In this document: positions 1 to 6,359 of the stretch, piece after piece
Numbering within the stretch: position 1 is the stretch's first letter
Layout: the number at the start of each line of letters is the position of its first letter
From: Acidobacteriota bacterium
GTDB lineage: Bacteria > Acidobacteriota > Vicinamibacteria > Vicinamibacterales > JAFNAJ01
Reading direction: 5' to 3'
Assembly: GCA_017860085.1 (NCBI GenBank)
Contig: JAFNAJ010000048.1
Location: 1-11,348 of the forward strand
DNA length: 11,348 nt
Position numbers and translations under genes: made by a program
The notes under the pieces: model-generated
The model's database searches: none
Seen by the model: only the letters and a program-made list of their open reading frames with translations
Told to the model about the DNA's origin: nothing

Positions 1-227
1 GCGCGCATGTCGTCGAGCATCCGCCGCAGCTCGCGCTCGCGTGCCTCCATCCGACGGGCTATGGCCTCGGGCGGCCACAACTCCTGAGGAATGTGCCCCT
101 CAGCAGCGTTCTCTTGAGGCTCCAGGCAGCCGGGCAGGATGTCGTGGCGTGCCGTGCGGGGGCCGTCGGCCAGAGTGTCTGTGGCGCCGGGGCCGGACCG
201 GTTCAGGTCGAGTTTCAACACGTGCAT
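1..227 (-). CDS. Hypothetical protein, N-terminal part (runs off left edge)
   Basis: An open frame begins at ATG 227-225 and stays open for 75 codons to the left edge, so only the N-terminus is visible. The start is supported by a GGAG ribosome-binding site 6 nt upstream (reads GGAGACGCCG-ATG). The peptide starts MHVLKLDLNRSG and has a polar, proline-containing stretch. It ends in a charged segment rich in Arg, Glu and Met (residues about 58-75, MEARERELRRMLDDMR) that looks helical and could begin a coiled coil. There is no signal peptide or membrane segment in the visible part. I do not recognise the family and assign no function. It lies 85 bp downstream of the cyclic-nucleotide-binding gene on the same strand, so it could be read through from that operon or have its own promoter. 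Coding status rests on the ribosome-binding site, the unbroken frame and the coherent helical composition. Confidence 0.6.
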   Translation of the reverse strand, partial: MHVLKLDLNRSGPGATDTLADGPRTARHDILPGCLEPQENAAEGHIPQELWPPEAIARRMEARERELRRMLDDMR

Positions 228-291
228 CGGCGTCTCCAGCCGATGGCCGTGCAATTACCAGGCCCGAACGGGAACCGAGTGCCCAGCGGTG

Positions 292-314
292 AGCCGCGCC
301 GTGCCGCCGCGGCT
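292..314. repeat. GC-rich inverted repeat at the end of the cNMP-binding gene
   Basis: AGCCGCG (292-298) and CGCGGCT (308-314) are perfect 7-bp inverted arms around a 9-nt loop. The right arm overlaps the TAG stop codon of the cyclic-nucleotide-binding gene. No T-tract follows on the minus strand, so this is not a canonical intrinsic terminator. It could stabilise the 3' end of the transcript or be a chance product of high GC content. Confidence 0.3.
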
Positions 315-879
315 AGCTGGTGCGGCCTTTCGCTGAAGGCGGAGTGCCGCTGCGCCGGCGGTACTCATCGAACAGGCGGTCGCGCCAGGCTGGGACGTAC
401 GCGATCAGCGGCCTGAAATAGTTGCGGTGGATGGACAACGTCTCCAGGTCTGTCGCCGCCTTCACCGTGGCGGTCCGCGGAGTGTTCCCGAGGATCCCCA
501 TCTCGCCGAAGAACTCCCCGGCCTTCATCCTGGCGAGGACGACCTCCTTGCCGTCTTCCGTGCGGATCACTTCGACCTCACCCTGGCCGATCAGGTAGAG
601 CCGATCCGGAAAGTCACCCTGCCTGAACACCACGTCGCCCGCGCGGAACCGTCGCTCCACCACGCTCTGCAGTCTGGCCTTGACGTCGAGGGCAATGACC
701 GCCACCAGGAACACCATGCCCAGCCCGATGCACATCTGGCCCAGGCCGAGGAAGAGGACCATGGTATAGGGCGTCGACGACACCGTGTAGACGAGGGCCG
801 TCGCCAGGCCGGCCACGGTCAGCAGCGCGGAGGCCACCACGTACTTGTCGTGCGGGTGAGGGAGATCGTGGGTCGCCAT
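313..879 (-). CDS. Membrane-anchored cyclic-nucleotide-binding domain protein
   Basis: This 188-residue protein has two predicted membrane helices (residues about 13-33 and 40-65) followed by a cytoplasmic cyclic-nucleotide-binding domain of the CRP/PKA-regulatory fold (about 74-170). The domain shows the beta-roll opening (FRAGDVVFRQGD), a glycine turn (LIGQGEVEV) and the phosphate-binding cassette FGEMGILGNTPRTATV (124-139), in which E126 and R135 are the expected ligand contacts. There is no helix-turn-helix and no visible output domain, so it is not a CRP-type transcription factor. It may sense cAMP or cGMP at the membrane and act through a partner. Its ATG lies 2 nt after the stop of the tetraheme cytochrome gene, with AGGAG 7 nt upstream inside that gene's end, which implies translational coupling. 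The fold is clear. The ligand and the partner are unknown, and the cytochrome is the obvious candidate partner from context. Confidence 0.88.
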   Translation of the reverse strand: MATHDLPHPHDKYVVASALLTVAGLATALVYTVSSTPYTMVLFLGLGQMCIGLGMVFLVAVIALDVKARLQSVVERRFRAGDVVFRQGDFPDRLYLIGQGEVEVIRTEDGKEVVLARMKAGEFFGEMGILGNTPRTATVKAATDLETLSIHRNYFRPLIAYVPAWRDRLFDEYRRRSGTPPSAKGRTS

Positions 880-881
880 GG

Positions 882-1589
882 CTAGCTCCTCGTCGACCGG
901 GGCGGATGGCTCAGGTCATGGCAGTCGGTGCAGGCCGACTGGCCGAGCAGGGTCCTGTCGACGACGCCCGCGTGCTCCTTCTGCCGGACGAACTTGAGCG
1001 ACTGCCCGTGGCAGTTCAAGCAGATGGTGTACCGGTAGCGGCCCTTCACCGCGATGGGGAGTCGGTAGGTACCCGCGACCTCTCGCCAGATGTGGGCCAT
1101 GCCCCCGAGCTTGGCTTCGACGGTGCCGAACAGGCCGTAGTCGGTGTGACACACGTAGCAGTGGTCCTCCTGGATGTAGCGGTGCTTGAAGTGGACGGCC
1201 GCCAGGCGCGGACTCTGCTCGTCGCGCATGTCCTCGACGAACGGACGCATGGCGTGGCACGAGCGGCAGAATTCGATGTCCTTGGCCTGCTCGAGTCCCA
1301 CCGCCGTGCTCATCATCATGACGGGCAGCGGGAGGACGCAGATGCCAACGAACAGGAGCGCGCGCGCCTGGAACTCCGAGAGTCGTCGTCGACGCGCGCC
1401 AAGCGCGAAGAGGATGAGGGCGATCGACCCGAGCGCCATGACGAGCGCCAGCGCCTTCGCCCACGCTTCGGCATAGTCGCGCGGAGGCTGGTACGGAACC
1501 CCAGCGGCGAGCGCCTCACGGTGAAGCCTCGCGATGAGAAGGACGACCAAGATCGCGAGGGAGGGCCCGGCCTTGCGGTGCCTGCTCAT
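882..1589 (-). CDS. Tetraheme cytochrome c, NapC/NirT/NrfH-like
   Basis: The protein has 235 residues and four CXXCH haem-binding sites: CRSCH 108-112, CYVCH 144-148, CLNCH 190-194 and CTDCH 220-224. The first site reads CRSCHAM. The Met two residues after the His matches the haem-1 axial Met of NrfH-type quinol dehydrogenases. Hydrophobic segments lie at about 9-20 (with a possible signal cleavage near ALAAG), 46-65 and 76-96, so the haem domain should be membrane-anchored and periplasmic. NapC/NirT proteins take electrons from quinol and pass them to periplasmic reductases. Here no reductase gene is adjacent. ATG 1589 is chosen because GGAGG sits 5 nt upstream. A GTG at 1619 is in frame but would leave almost no leader after the promoter at 1631-1659. 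The extra N-terminal hydrophobic segments are more than the single anchor usual for the family. The class is firm, the electron acceptor unknown. Confidence 0.85.
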   Translation of the reverse strand: MSRHRKAGPSLAILVVLLIARLHREALAAGVPYQPPRDYAEAWAKALALVMALGSIALILFALGARRRRLSEFQARALLFVGICVLPLPVMMMSTAVGLEQAKDIEFCRSCHAMRPFVEDMRDEQSPRLAAVHFKHRYIQEDHCYVCHTDYGLFGTVEAKLGGMAHIWREVAGTYRLPIAVKGRYRYTICLNCHGQSLKFVRQKEHAGVVDRTLLGQSACTDCHDLSHPPRSTRS

Positions 1590-1630
1590 CTTGACCTCCA
1601 AGAGGAGCCAGGGGGGCACTGGCGATGCTG

Positions 1631-1659
1631 ATTCTAGGGCGCCGGGCCGGTTCGCTCAA
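1631..1659 (-). promoter_or_regulatory. Sigma70-like promoter of the cytochrome/cNMP operon
   Basis: On the minus strand, TTGAGC (1659-1654, 4/6 to TTGACA) and TAGAAT (1636-1631, 5/6 to TATAAT) are separated by exactly 17 bp. Transcription would start near 1624, giving a leader of about 35 nt before the ATG at 1589 with its GGAGG site. The position immediately upstream of the operon supports it. Confidence 0.6.
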
Positions 1660-1687
1660 GGACGGGGCTGCAGGTGGTCGGGACGTC

Positions 1688-1723
1688 TTCGCGGCAGCAG
1701 GGCGGAGGCCGCGAATGCTGCCG
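1688..1723. repeat. Two overlapping, mutually exclusive inverted repeats
   Basis: Stem A pairs TTCGCGGC (1688-1695) with GCCGCGAA (1708-1715), a perfect 8-bp match. Stem B pairs CGGCAGCA (1692-1699) with TGCTGCCG (1716-1723), also a perfect 8-bp match. They share bases 1692-1695, so a transcript can form only one at a time. The site lies just after the stop of the large membrane-protein gene (minus strand) and upstream of the cytochrome promoter. There is no T-tract. It may be a 3'-end processing or Rho-dependent stop region, or a regulatory switch for read-through. Confidence 0.4.
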
Positions 1724-1736
1724 ATTGTCCTATCGG
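1721..1736. repeat. Short inverted repeat across the membrane-protein stop codon
   Basis: CCGAT (1721-1725) and ATCGG (1732-1736) are 5-bp inverted arms with a 6-nt loop. They span the TAG stop codon (1732-1730, minus strand) of the large membrane-protein gene and abut the paired stems at 1688-1723. On its own it is weak. Together they make the 3' end of this gene highly structured. Confidence 0.25.
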
Positions 1737-4240
1737 TCCCGACTCGCGGCTGACGCCGTCGCCGCTCGCAGAATATGCTGGCGGACTTCATCGGGCGTGG
1801 CGTGCTTCTCACGCCAGAGGTAGAGGTAGTGCCCCAAGTCCGCGTCGGTCGGCTCGCGGCCATGGGCCTCTTTGTACCACCCCCGAATCCGGCCGGGCAT
1901 CTGCAGCCAGTCGCGGTAGGCGCTCACGTCTTCTGACCCTTGCGGGCGCCTCGCGACCAAGGGCGTGACCGCATCCAGCTGGGCCCTCATCGTCCGGGTG
2001 TTGATGCGACCACGGGGCGAGATGGCGCAAATGTCGCAGCGGCCGAGGTTCTCCAGCAGAGCCGCCGCCCTCAGCGCAGCCTCCTCCGATGGAATCCGGT
2101 ACTTGGCCGTCGACGAGACACCCGTGACCGCAGACACGCCGGTGCCGAGCAGTCCGAAGGCAAGCGTCATCACGATCACGAGACTCGCGACCGACGCACC
2201 CTTCCTCGCCATGAGCCGCCTTGGCCTCCCTCGCGCACCCGCTCGGGCAAGCGCCAGCGGGGTAAGCAGCAACGCGAGGGCTGCCACCAGCCATGCCACC
2301 AGCAGGCCGCCGTTTGCAGCGGATACTCGCCACGCCTCTCTGCTTTCGAAGGGGAACAGCAGGTTCACCTTCCATCCACTGAAACTCCAGTCGACCATGC
2401 CGCCGACTTCTTTGAAGTGGTGCAGGTTGTACGCCAGGGCATTCTGCAGGGAAACGAGCAGCAGCAGCCCGAACACGACCTGGAACAGGCGCAAGCGACC
2501 GTGGCGAGCGATCACCTCGACGAGCGGCGTGGCCGCCAACGGCAGTGCAGCAACGATCAGACGCATCGGGGTGCCGCCGGCCGCGTGAAGCGTGTGTCCC
2601 GCCGCGGGCGTGAGGAGCGCTGCGAAGGCGACCGCGCTCAACCACGCGACGTCCGGACGCCGTCGTGCGACCCACCAGTAGCCGGGCAGCGCAGCCAGGT
2701 ACACGGGCGAGTTGGCGAACAGTCCCCATTCGCGGTCCACGAGGTACGCGGCGCTGGCCTGGAGTACCGCCTGCCAGGAGAATGCCGGGCCCGATCCGTC
2801 GGCAAGCCACATGGCAGTCGGGAGGATGCTGCCCGTGAGGTGATAGCTGTACAGCAACGAACTGCCGAGCGTCAGCGCGAACCCTCCCAGGAAGCCAAGC
2901 ACAGCGCGCGGGCTGCGGCGCAACGTCACGATCGCGCTCAACGCGAGGACGCCGGAGAGGACGCTGAACCTGACGTGCAGCCACGGCAGGTAGCCGGCCA
3001 ACAGACCGTAGAAGTACGGCGCACCAGATGTCCTTTGCTCCGGAAAGAGGAGGTATGCGGCGACGGCCGACAGCAGCACCCCGGCAGCGGTTTCCGGGTA
3101 GAACTGGAAGGGGAATGCGGCGACGGGAAGCGTGAGTGTCAAGGCCAGCGTGACGATCCACGCCGGCATGTTCGCCCCGACGCAGCGACGAAGAAACCGG
3201 AAGATCACCAGGCTCCAGAGCGCGTACAACCCGAGGAAGAAGCCATTGAGCGCATTCAGTTCGGCCGGCCACTGCGCAGGCGATCCTGGCTCCACACCAC
3301 CCAGCCGCCTGTCCAGGTAGTACGCTGGGAACATCAGCATCGAGATCCCAGGGTTGTAGATCTGATACACGCCTCCATCCTTGCCCTCGAGGAAGCCACC
3401 GATCCGACGCGCACGGTTGAAGCGGCGTGACGGCTCGGCAAAGAAGGCGATGGCATCGGCCGCGAGACTGCGAAGCTCCCCCGGCAACGTCTCGGCAAGG
3501 AGCACGAAATTCTGCCAGACGCGGGGCTTGAAATCGGCGGGCAGCTCAGCAATGGGTCGGAGCTGGGAGATCTCGAAGCCGAGCCCCTGGTAGAAGAGCT
3601 CGCAGTAGCGGACGTACTTCGGTTCGTCGCCGTGGGTCGTGGCGTCGAAGCGCAAATGGGGCGTGCCGGCCACGACCCACGTCACGGCGATGGCCACCAA
3701 GGCGACCTCGGGAGCCCAGCGTCCCGCCCCACGAATGGATGGGAGCCTCTCGATCCACGCCCTCAGCGGGAGGTGCACGCGACGCTGGAACCCCGCCAGC
3801 ACCCAGAGCAGCACCAGCGCGGTCCACCACCAGCGCAGGTCGACGACCAGATAGAGCCAGACGGAGAGCGGGCCGCCTGAGCCGGTACTCAAGGTGCACA
3901 GCGGGAGGGCACTCGCGGCAAAGCAGAACAGCGGCAGCAGGTAGGCTACATCCTCGCGCGAGAGGAGCGGGGGCTGCAGCGTCCGACGTGCCGCCAATCG
4001 CCGGGTGGCCACGTGCCCCGCGATGAGCAGGCCCAAGGTCCAGAGCGCGAGCGACGCAAACGTCCCGATGGTCGCCGACACGAAGACGGTCTCGAGGTGC
4101 CCCTCGCGCTCGATTGGCACCAGGACGCTCCGCGCCAGCCACACGTGCAGGGCGACAATCAGTGCCCCAAGCGGCAGCACCAGGATCCCGGGTCGCCCCG
4201 CCACTCGCAGGCGCGCCAGGGCCTGCGTCAGCGTCGGCAT
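1730..4240 (-). CDS. Polytopic membrane protein, probable GT-C-type glycosyltransferase
   Basis: This 836-residue protein has many hydrophobic helices between about residues 18 and 705. After the first membrane block comes a loop containing HLRFDATTHGDEPKYVRY (195-212). An acidic DEP(H/K)Y motif in the first large external loop is characteristic of GT-C lipid-phosphosugar-dependent glycosyltransferases such as ArnT- and PMT-like proteins. Further family-like stretches are YNPGISMLMFPAYYLD (295-310), REWGLFANSPVYLAALPG (503-520) and GGTPMRLIVAALPL (555-568). The likely role is sugar transfer to an envelope component on the periplasmic face. Acceptor and donor are unknown. A soluble tail of about 130 residues follows the last helix. 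ATG 4240 is preferred because a promoter-like TATCAT lies just upstream and the protein sense begins cleanly there. An in-frame GTG at 4378 would add 46 low-complexity residues and cannot be excluded. The gene is monocistronic by position. Confidence 0.72.
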   Translation of the reverse strand: MPTLTQALARLRVAGRPGILVLPLGALIVALHVWLARSVLVPIEREGHLETVFVSATIGTFASLALWTLGLLIAGHVATRRLAARRTLQPPLLSREDVAYLLPLFCFAASALPLCTLSTGSGGPLSVWLYLVVDLRWWWTALVLLWVLAGFQRRVHLPLRAWIERLPSIRGAGRWAPEVALVAIAVTWVVAGTPHLRFDATTHGDEPKYVRYCELFYQGLGFEISQLRPIAELPADFKPRVWQNFVLLAETLPGELRSLAADAIAFFAEPSRRFNRARRIGGFLEGKDGGVYQIYNPGISMLMFPAYYLDRRLGGVEPGSPAQWPAELNALNGFFLGLYALWSLVIFRFLRRCVGANMPAWIVTLALTLTLPVAAFPFQFYPETAAGVLLSAVAAYLLFPEQRTSGAPYFYGLLAGYLPWLHVRFSVLSGVLALSAIVTLRRSPRAVLGFLGGFALTLGSSLLYSYHLTGSILPTAMWLADGSGPAFSWQAVLQASAAYLVDREWGLFANSPVYLAALPGYWWVARRRPDVAWLSAVAFAALLTPAAGHTLHAAGGTPMRLIVAALPLAATPLVEVIARHGRLRLFQVVFGLLLLVSLQNALAYNLHHFKEVGGMVDWSFSGWKVNLLFPFESREAWRVSAANGGLLVAWLVAALALLLTPLALARAGARGRPRRLMARKGASVASLVIVMTLAFGLLGTGVSAVTGVSSTAKYRIPSEEAALRAAALLENLGRCDICAISPRGRINTRTMRAQLDAVTPLVARRPQGSEDVSAYRDWLQMPGRIRGWYKEAHGREPTDADLGHYLYLWREKHATPDEVRQHILRAATASAASRDR

Positions 4241-4246
4241 GCGCGG

Positions 4247-4276
4247 ATGATAGGCGGCGCGGGTCGACAGGCGCAA
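4247..4276 (-). promoter_or_regulatory. Promoter-like element of the membrane-protein gene, implying a leaderless start
   Basis: On the minus strand, TTGCGC (4276-4271, 3/6) and TATCAT (4252-4247, 5/6) are 18 bp apart. The predicted transcription start, about 7 nt after the -10, falls on the A of the ATG at 4240, and no Shine-Dalgarno sequence precedes that ATG. This fits a leaderless mRNA and argues for 4240 over the upstream GTG at 4378. The -35 match is weak. Confidence 0.4.
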
Positions 4277-4671
4277 GCGGGCGCTGGCTGCACCCCCGGG
4301 GTTGCCGCCCAGGAGGACCGTTCCGAGCCCGCCGCCGGCCGGATTCTCAGCGTCCGCCCGGGACGCGGCCATTTGCACGCGATCCCAGAGGAAATCGGGC
4401 TGGGTTTAGCAGGACCCGTGGACCCTCCCTTACTTCTTCCCGCTGCCTCTTGCCTACTGCACGAAGGTCTGACAGATCGCGGCATAGTAACGCGCCGTCC
4501 TCCACCCGCGTGAGGCCGTCTGTTCCGTGACCGACTGTCTGCTTGGTAAGAAGCGTAACGCCGGGCGGCCCACCTGCCTCGAGACGCACGCATCGGTTGC
4601 CGTAGCCCGCAGGCCCGAGCGCCAGCCCTTGGCTAGGACGCGCCGAAGCGTGGTACCGTAGAGTGTTGCAC

Positions 4672-4686
4672 CCACGGGCGCCGTGG
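4672..4686. promoter_or_regulatory. Possible operator dyad upstream of the OB-fold gene
   Basis: CCACGG (4672-4677) and CCGTGG (4681-4686) form a perfect 6-bp inverted repeat with a 3-bp spacer, 55 bp before the GTG start at 4741. The position suits a repressor or activator site, or a 5'-leader hairpin. In DNA this GC-rich such a dyad could be chance, and no regulator is identified. Confidence 0.2.
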
Positions 4687-4740
4687 CGGGAGACAGCCTG
4701 TCGCCAGGTGTCGGGAAGGGCGCACCGAATTGGGGGAACC

Positions 4741-5526
4741 GTGACCGACGTGCGATTGCTGGCCCTGTCTCTGACTCTTGCCCTGGGTGCCTCGCTTGGA
4801 TGTTCCACTCAACCGGCGGCCACGACCGCGGCTGAACTGCAGGCCCCGACGTCGAGTGCCACGGCCTCGAGTGTCCCGGCGACCAAGGGTGTGCGGACGG
4901 TCACGGGCACCGTGGTCGAGACCGTCGACGCCAAGAACTACACGTATGTGCACGTGAATACCGGCTCGGAGGACCTCTGGGCCGCGAGCGGGCAATTTCG
5001 CGTGGCCGTCGGCGACCGCGTGATGGTCCCCCTCGAGATGCCGATGGAGAACTTCCACAGCGAGGCGCTCAACCGCGACTTCCCGCTGATCTACTTCGCG
5101 TCAAGCATCACGAAGGAAGGGCAGACGCCCCCGCCGATGGCTCCCTTTCCCGGGCATCCCCCGATGGGCGGCCAGGCGGCACGGCCCGACGCGCAGGGCG
5201 TCACCGAGCCCATCAGCCCCGCGCCTGGCGGCACACGCATCGCCGATGTGTGGGCCAATCGGGCGTCGCTCGCGGGCAAGACCGTGATCGTGCGCGGCAA
5301 GGTCGTGAAGTTCAACGGCGGCATCATGGGGCGCAACTGGGTGCACATCCAGGACGGGTCGGGCAAGGCCGATGCCGGCACGCACGACCTCACGATCACG
5401 ACCGACAGCGTGGTCGCGGTTGGCGATGTGATCACGGCCACCGGCACGCTGGCCGTCGACAAGGACTTTGGCGCCGGCTACACGTACCCGGTCATCGTCG
5501 AAGGCGCCTCGATCAAGGCTCAGTAG
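4741..5526 (+). CDS. Exported two-domain OB-fold protein, NrfJ-related
   Basis: This 261-residue protein starts at GTG 4741, behind GGGGGA (4732-4737). Residues 4-20 are a hydrophobic export signal ending at C21 (GASLGC). This is an imperfect lipobox, so a lipoprotein is likely but not certain. Domain 1 (about 51-122) carries TGTVVETVDAKNYTYV, a DLWAA segment and MPMENFHSEALNRDF (100-114). These features resemble small periplasmic OB-like proteins annotated as NrfJ-related, found near multihaem cytochromes. A Pro/Gly-rich linker (about 123-165) leads to domain 2 (166-259), with GKTVIVRGKVVKFN, NWVHIQDGSG and AVDKDFGAGYTYPV, another OB-type barrel. The biochemical function of this group is not established. 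A structural or ligand-binding role in periplasmic electron transfer is inference. An upstream in-frame ATG at 4663 is rejected because it would bury the signal peptide. The stop overlaps the 3' end of the opposite FAD-subunit gene by 7 bp. Confidence 0.75.
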   Translation: MTDVRLLALSLTLALGASLGCSTQPAATTAAELQAPTSSATASSVPATKGVRTVTGTVVETVDAKNYTYVHVNTGSEDLWAASGQFRVAVGDRVMVPLEMPMENFHSEALNRDFPLIYFASSITKEGQTPPPMAPFPGHPPMGGQAARPDAQGVTEPISPAPGGTRIADVWANRASLAGKTVIVRGKVVKFNGGIMGRNWVHIQDGSGKADAGTHDLTITTDSVVAVGDVITATGTLAVDKDFGAGYTYPVIVEGASIKAQ

Positions 5527-6359
5527 ACGGGCCGTCCAGCGGCCGTCTGCTCCCAGAAGCGGCCCAGCAGGACGCCGGCGACGTGCCGGCGGTAGGCGGC
5601 GGTCGAGCGGATGTCGTCGATTGGCGCGATCTCGCTCATGAGGATCGTGCGCGCTTCGTCCACGCTGGCGCCACCCGTGAGCGCTGCTTCGGTCTTCGGG
5701 ACGCGCACAACGGTCGGGGCCACCGATCCAAGAGCGACGCGGGGGTGTGGGGCTCGGACAGCGGCCATGACGACCTTCGAGATGGCCTGCGCGCCGCGCG
5801 TGCCGACCTTGCAGAACCACTGGCGGCCCTCGACCTCGGGGACCTCGATTCCGAGGATCAGTTCGTCGGCTCGCATCACGGTGGTCCGGTAGCCCTTGTA
5901 GAACGCCGTGAAAGGCACGCGGCGCGTGCCAGTGGCGCTGCCGAGCACGACGGTCGCCTCGGCAGCGGCGAGGACCGGCAACGTGTCGCCCGCCGGAGAG
6001 CCATTGGCGATGTTCCCGCCGAGCGTGCCACGATTCTGGACCTGTCGCCCGCCCACTTCGCGTGCCGCGGAGACGAGCATCGGCAGCCGCCGGCGCACGT
6101 CCGCGGATCGAATGAGCGAGCTGTAGGTCGCGAGCGCCCCGATGAACAGCACTGGGCCCCGCGGCTCGATGACACGCAACTCCTCGATCGGCCACAGGTT
6201 GAGGAATCGCGTCGCGCGAAGCGCGCCGTCGTTGAGCGCCACGTAGAGATCGGTGCAGCCGGCGAGCGGCACGAGCCCGGCCTCGTCGCGCATGAGGCGC
6301 AGAGCGTGGCGTAGCGATCGAGGCTCCACGAGCGACAGGCGTGAGATCGCTGTGCGCAT
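5520..6359 (-). CDS. Xanthine dehydrogenase family FAD-binding subunit
   Basis: This 279-residue protein is of normal length for the CoxM/XdhB medium subunit. It receives electrons from the 2Fe-2S centres and passes them from FAD to the external acceptor. FAD-site signatures are PLAGCTDLYV (31-40, pyrophosphate loop) and QNRGTLGGNIANGSPAGDTLP (108-128), the strongly conserved second FAD motif. The C-terminal domain (about 178-279) starts with the family-typical KVGTRGAQAISKV. It is the last gene of the three-gene hydroxylase operon. ATG 6359 overlaps the TGA of the 2Fe-2S gene by one base (TGATG), with AGAGG just upstream. A GTG at 6362 is an alternative that adds one residue. The 3' end meets the convergent OB-fold gene with a 7-bp overlap and no room for a terminator between them. 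Family certain, substrate of the complex not. Confidence 0.92.
   Translation of the reverse strand: MRTAISRLSLVEPRSLRHALRLMRDEAGLVPLAGCTDLYVALNDGALRATRFLNLWPIEELRVIEPRGPVLFIGALATYSSLIRSADVRRRLPMLVSAAREVGGRQVQNRGTLGGNIANGSPAGDTLPVLAAAEATVVLGSATGTRRVPFTAFYKGYRTTVMRADELILGIEVPEVEGRQWFCKVGTRGAQAISKVVMAAVRAPHPRVALGSVAPTVVRVPKTEAALTGGASVDEARTILMSEIAPIDDIRSTAAYRRHVAGVLLGRFWEQTAAGRPVY

Larger units (their letters stand above)
4241..4740. other. Divergent intergenic region without a convincing gene
   Basis: These 500 bp separate the minus-strand membrane protein from the plus-strand OB-fold protein. Frames open here on both strands, but they have no good ribosome-binding site or family-like sequence. 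I found no tRNA-like cloverleaf and no T-rich terminator. It holds the promoter-like element at 4247-4276 and a dyad CCACGG-GCG-CCGTGG at 4672-4686. A promoter for the plus-strand gene should lie at about 4620-4700, but no good -35/-10 pair stands out. If the membrane protein really starts at 4378, the empty region shrinks to about 360 bp. Confidence 0.6.

Noticed and set aside
1590..1619. GTG start at 1619 for the tetraheme cytochrome
   Set aside because: It would leave about 5 nt of leader after the predicted transcription start, while ATG 1589 has GGAGG at ideal spacing.
1940..3430. Plus-strand open frame of about 500 codons opposite the GT-C-like gene
   Set aside because: The composition is Arg/Gln/Glu-rich with no domain-like pattern. 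The opposite strand encodes a clear polytopic membrane protein.
4379..4740. tRNA or small gene in the divergent intergenic region
   Set aside because: No cloverleaf with a TTC loop and matching acceptor arms could be drawn. Open frames there lack ribosome-binding sites and recognisable sequence.
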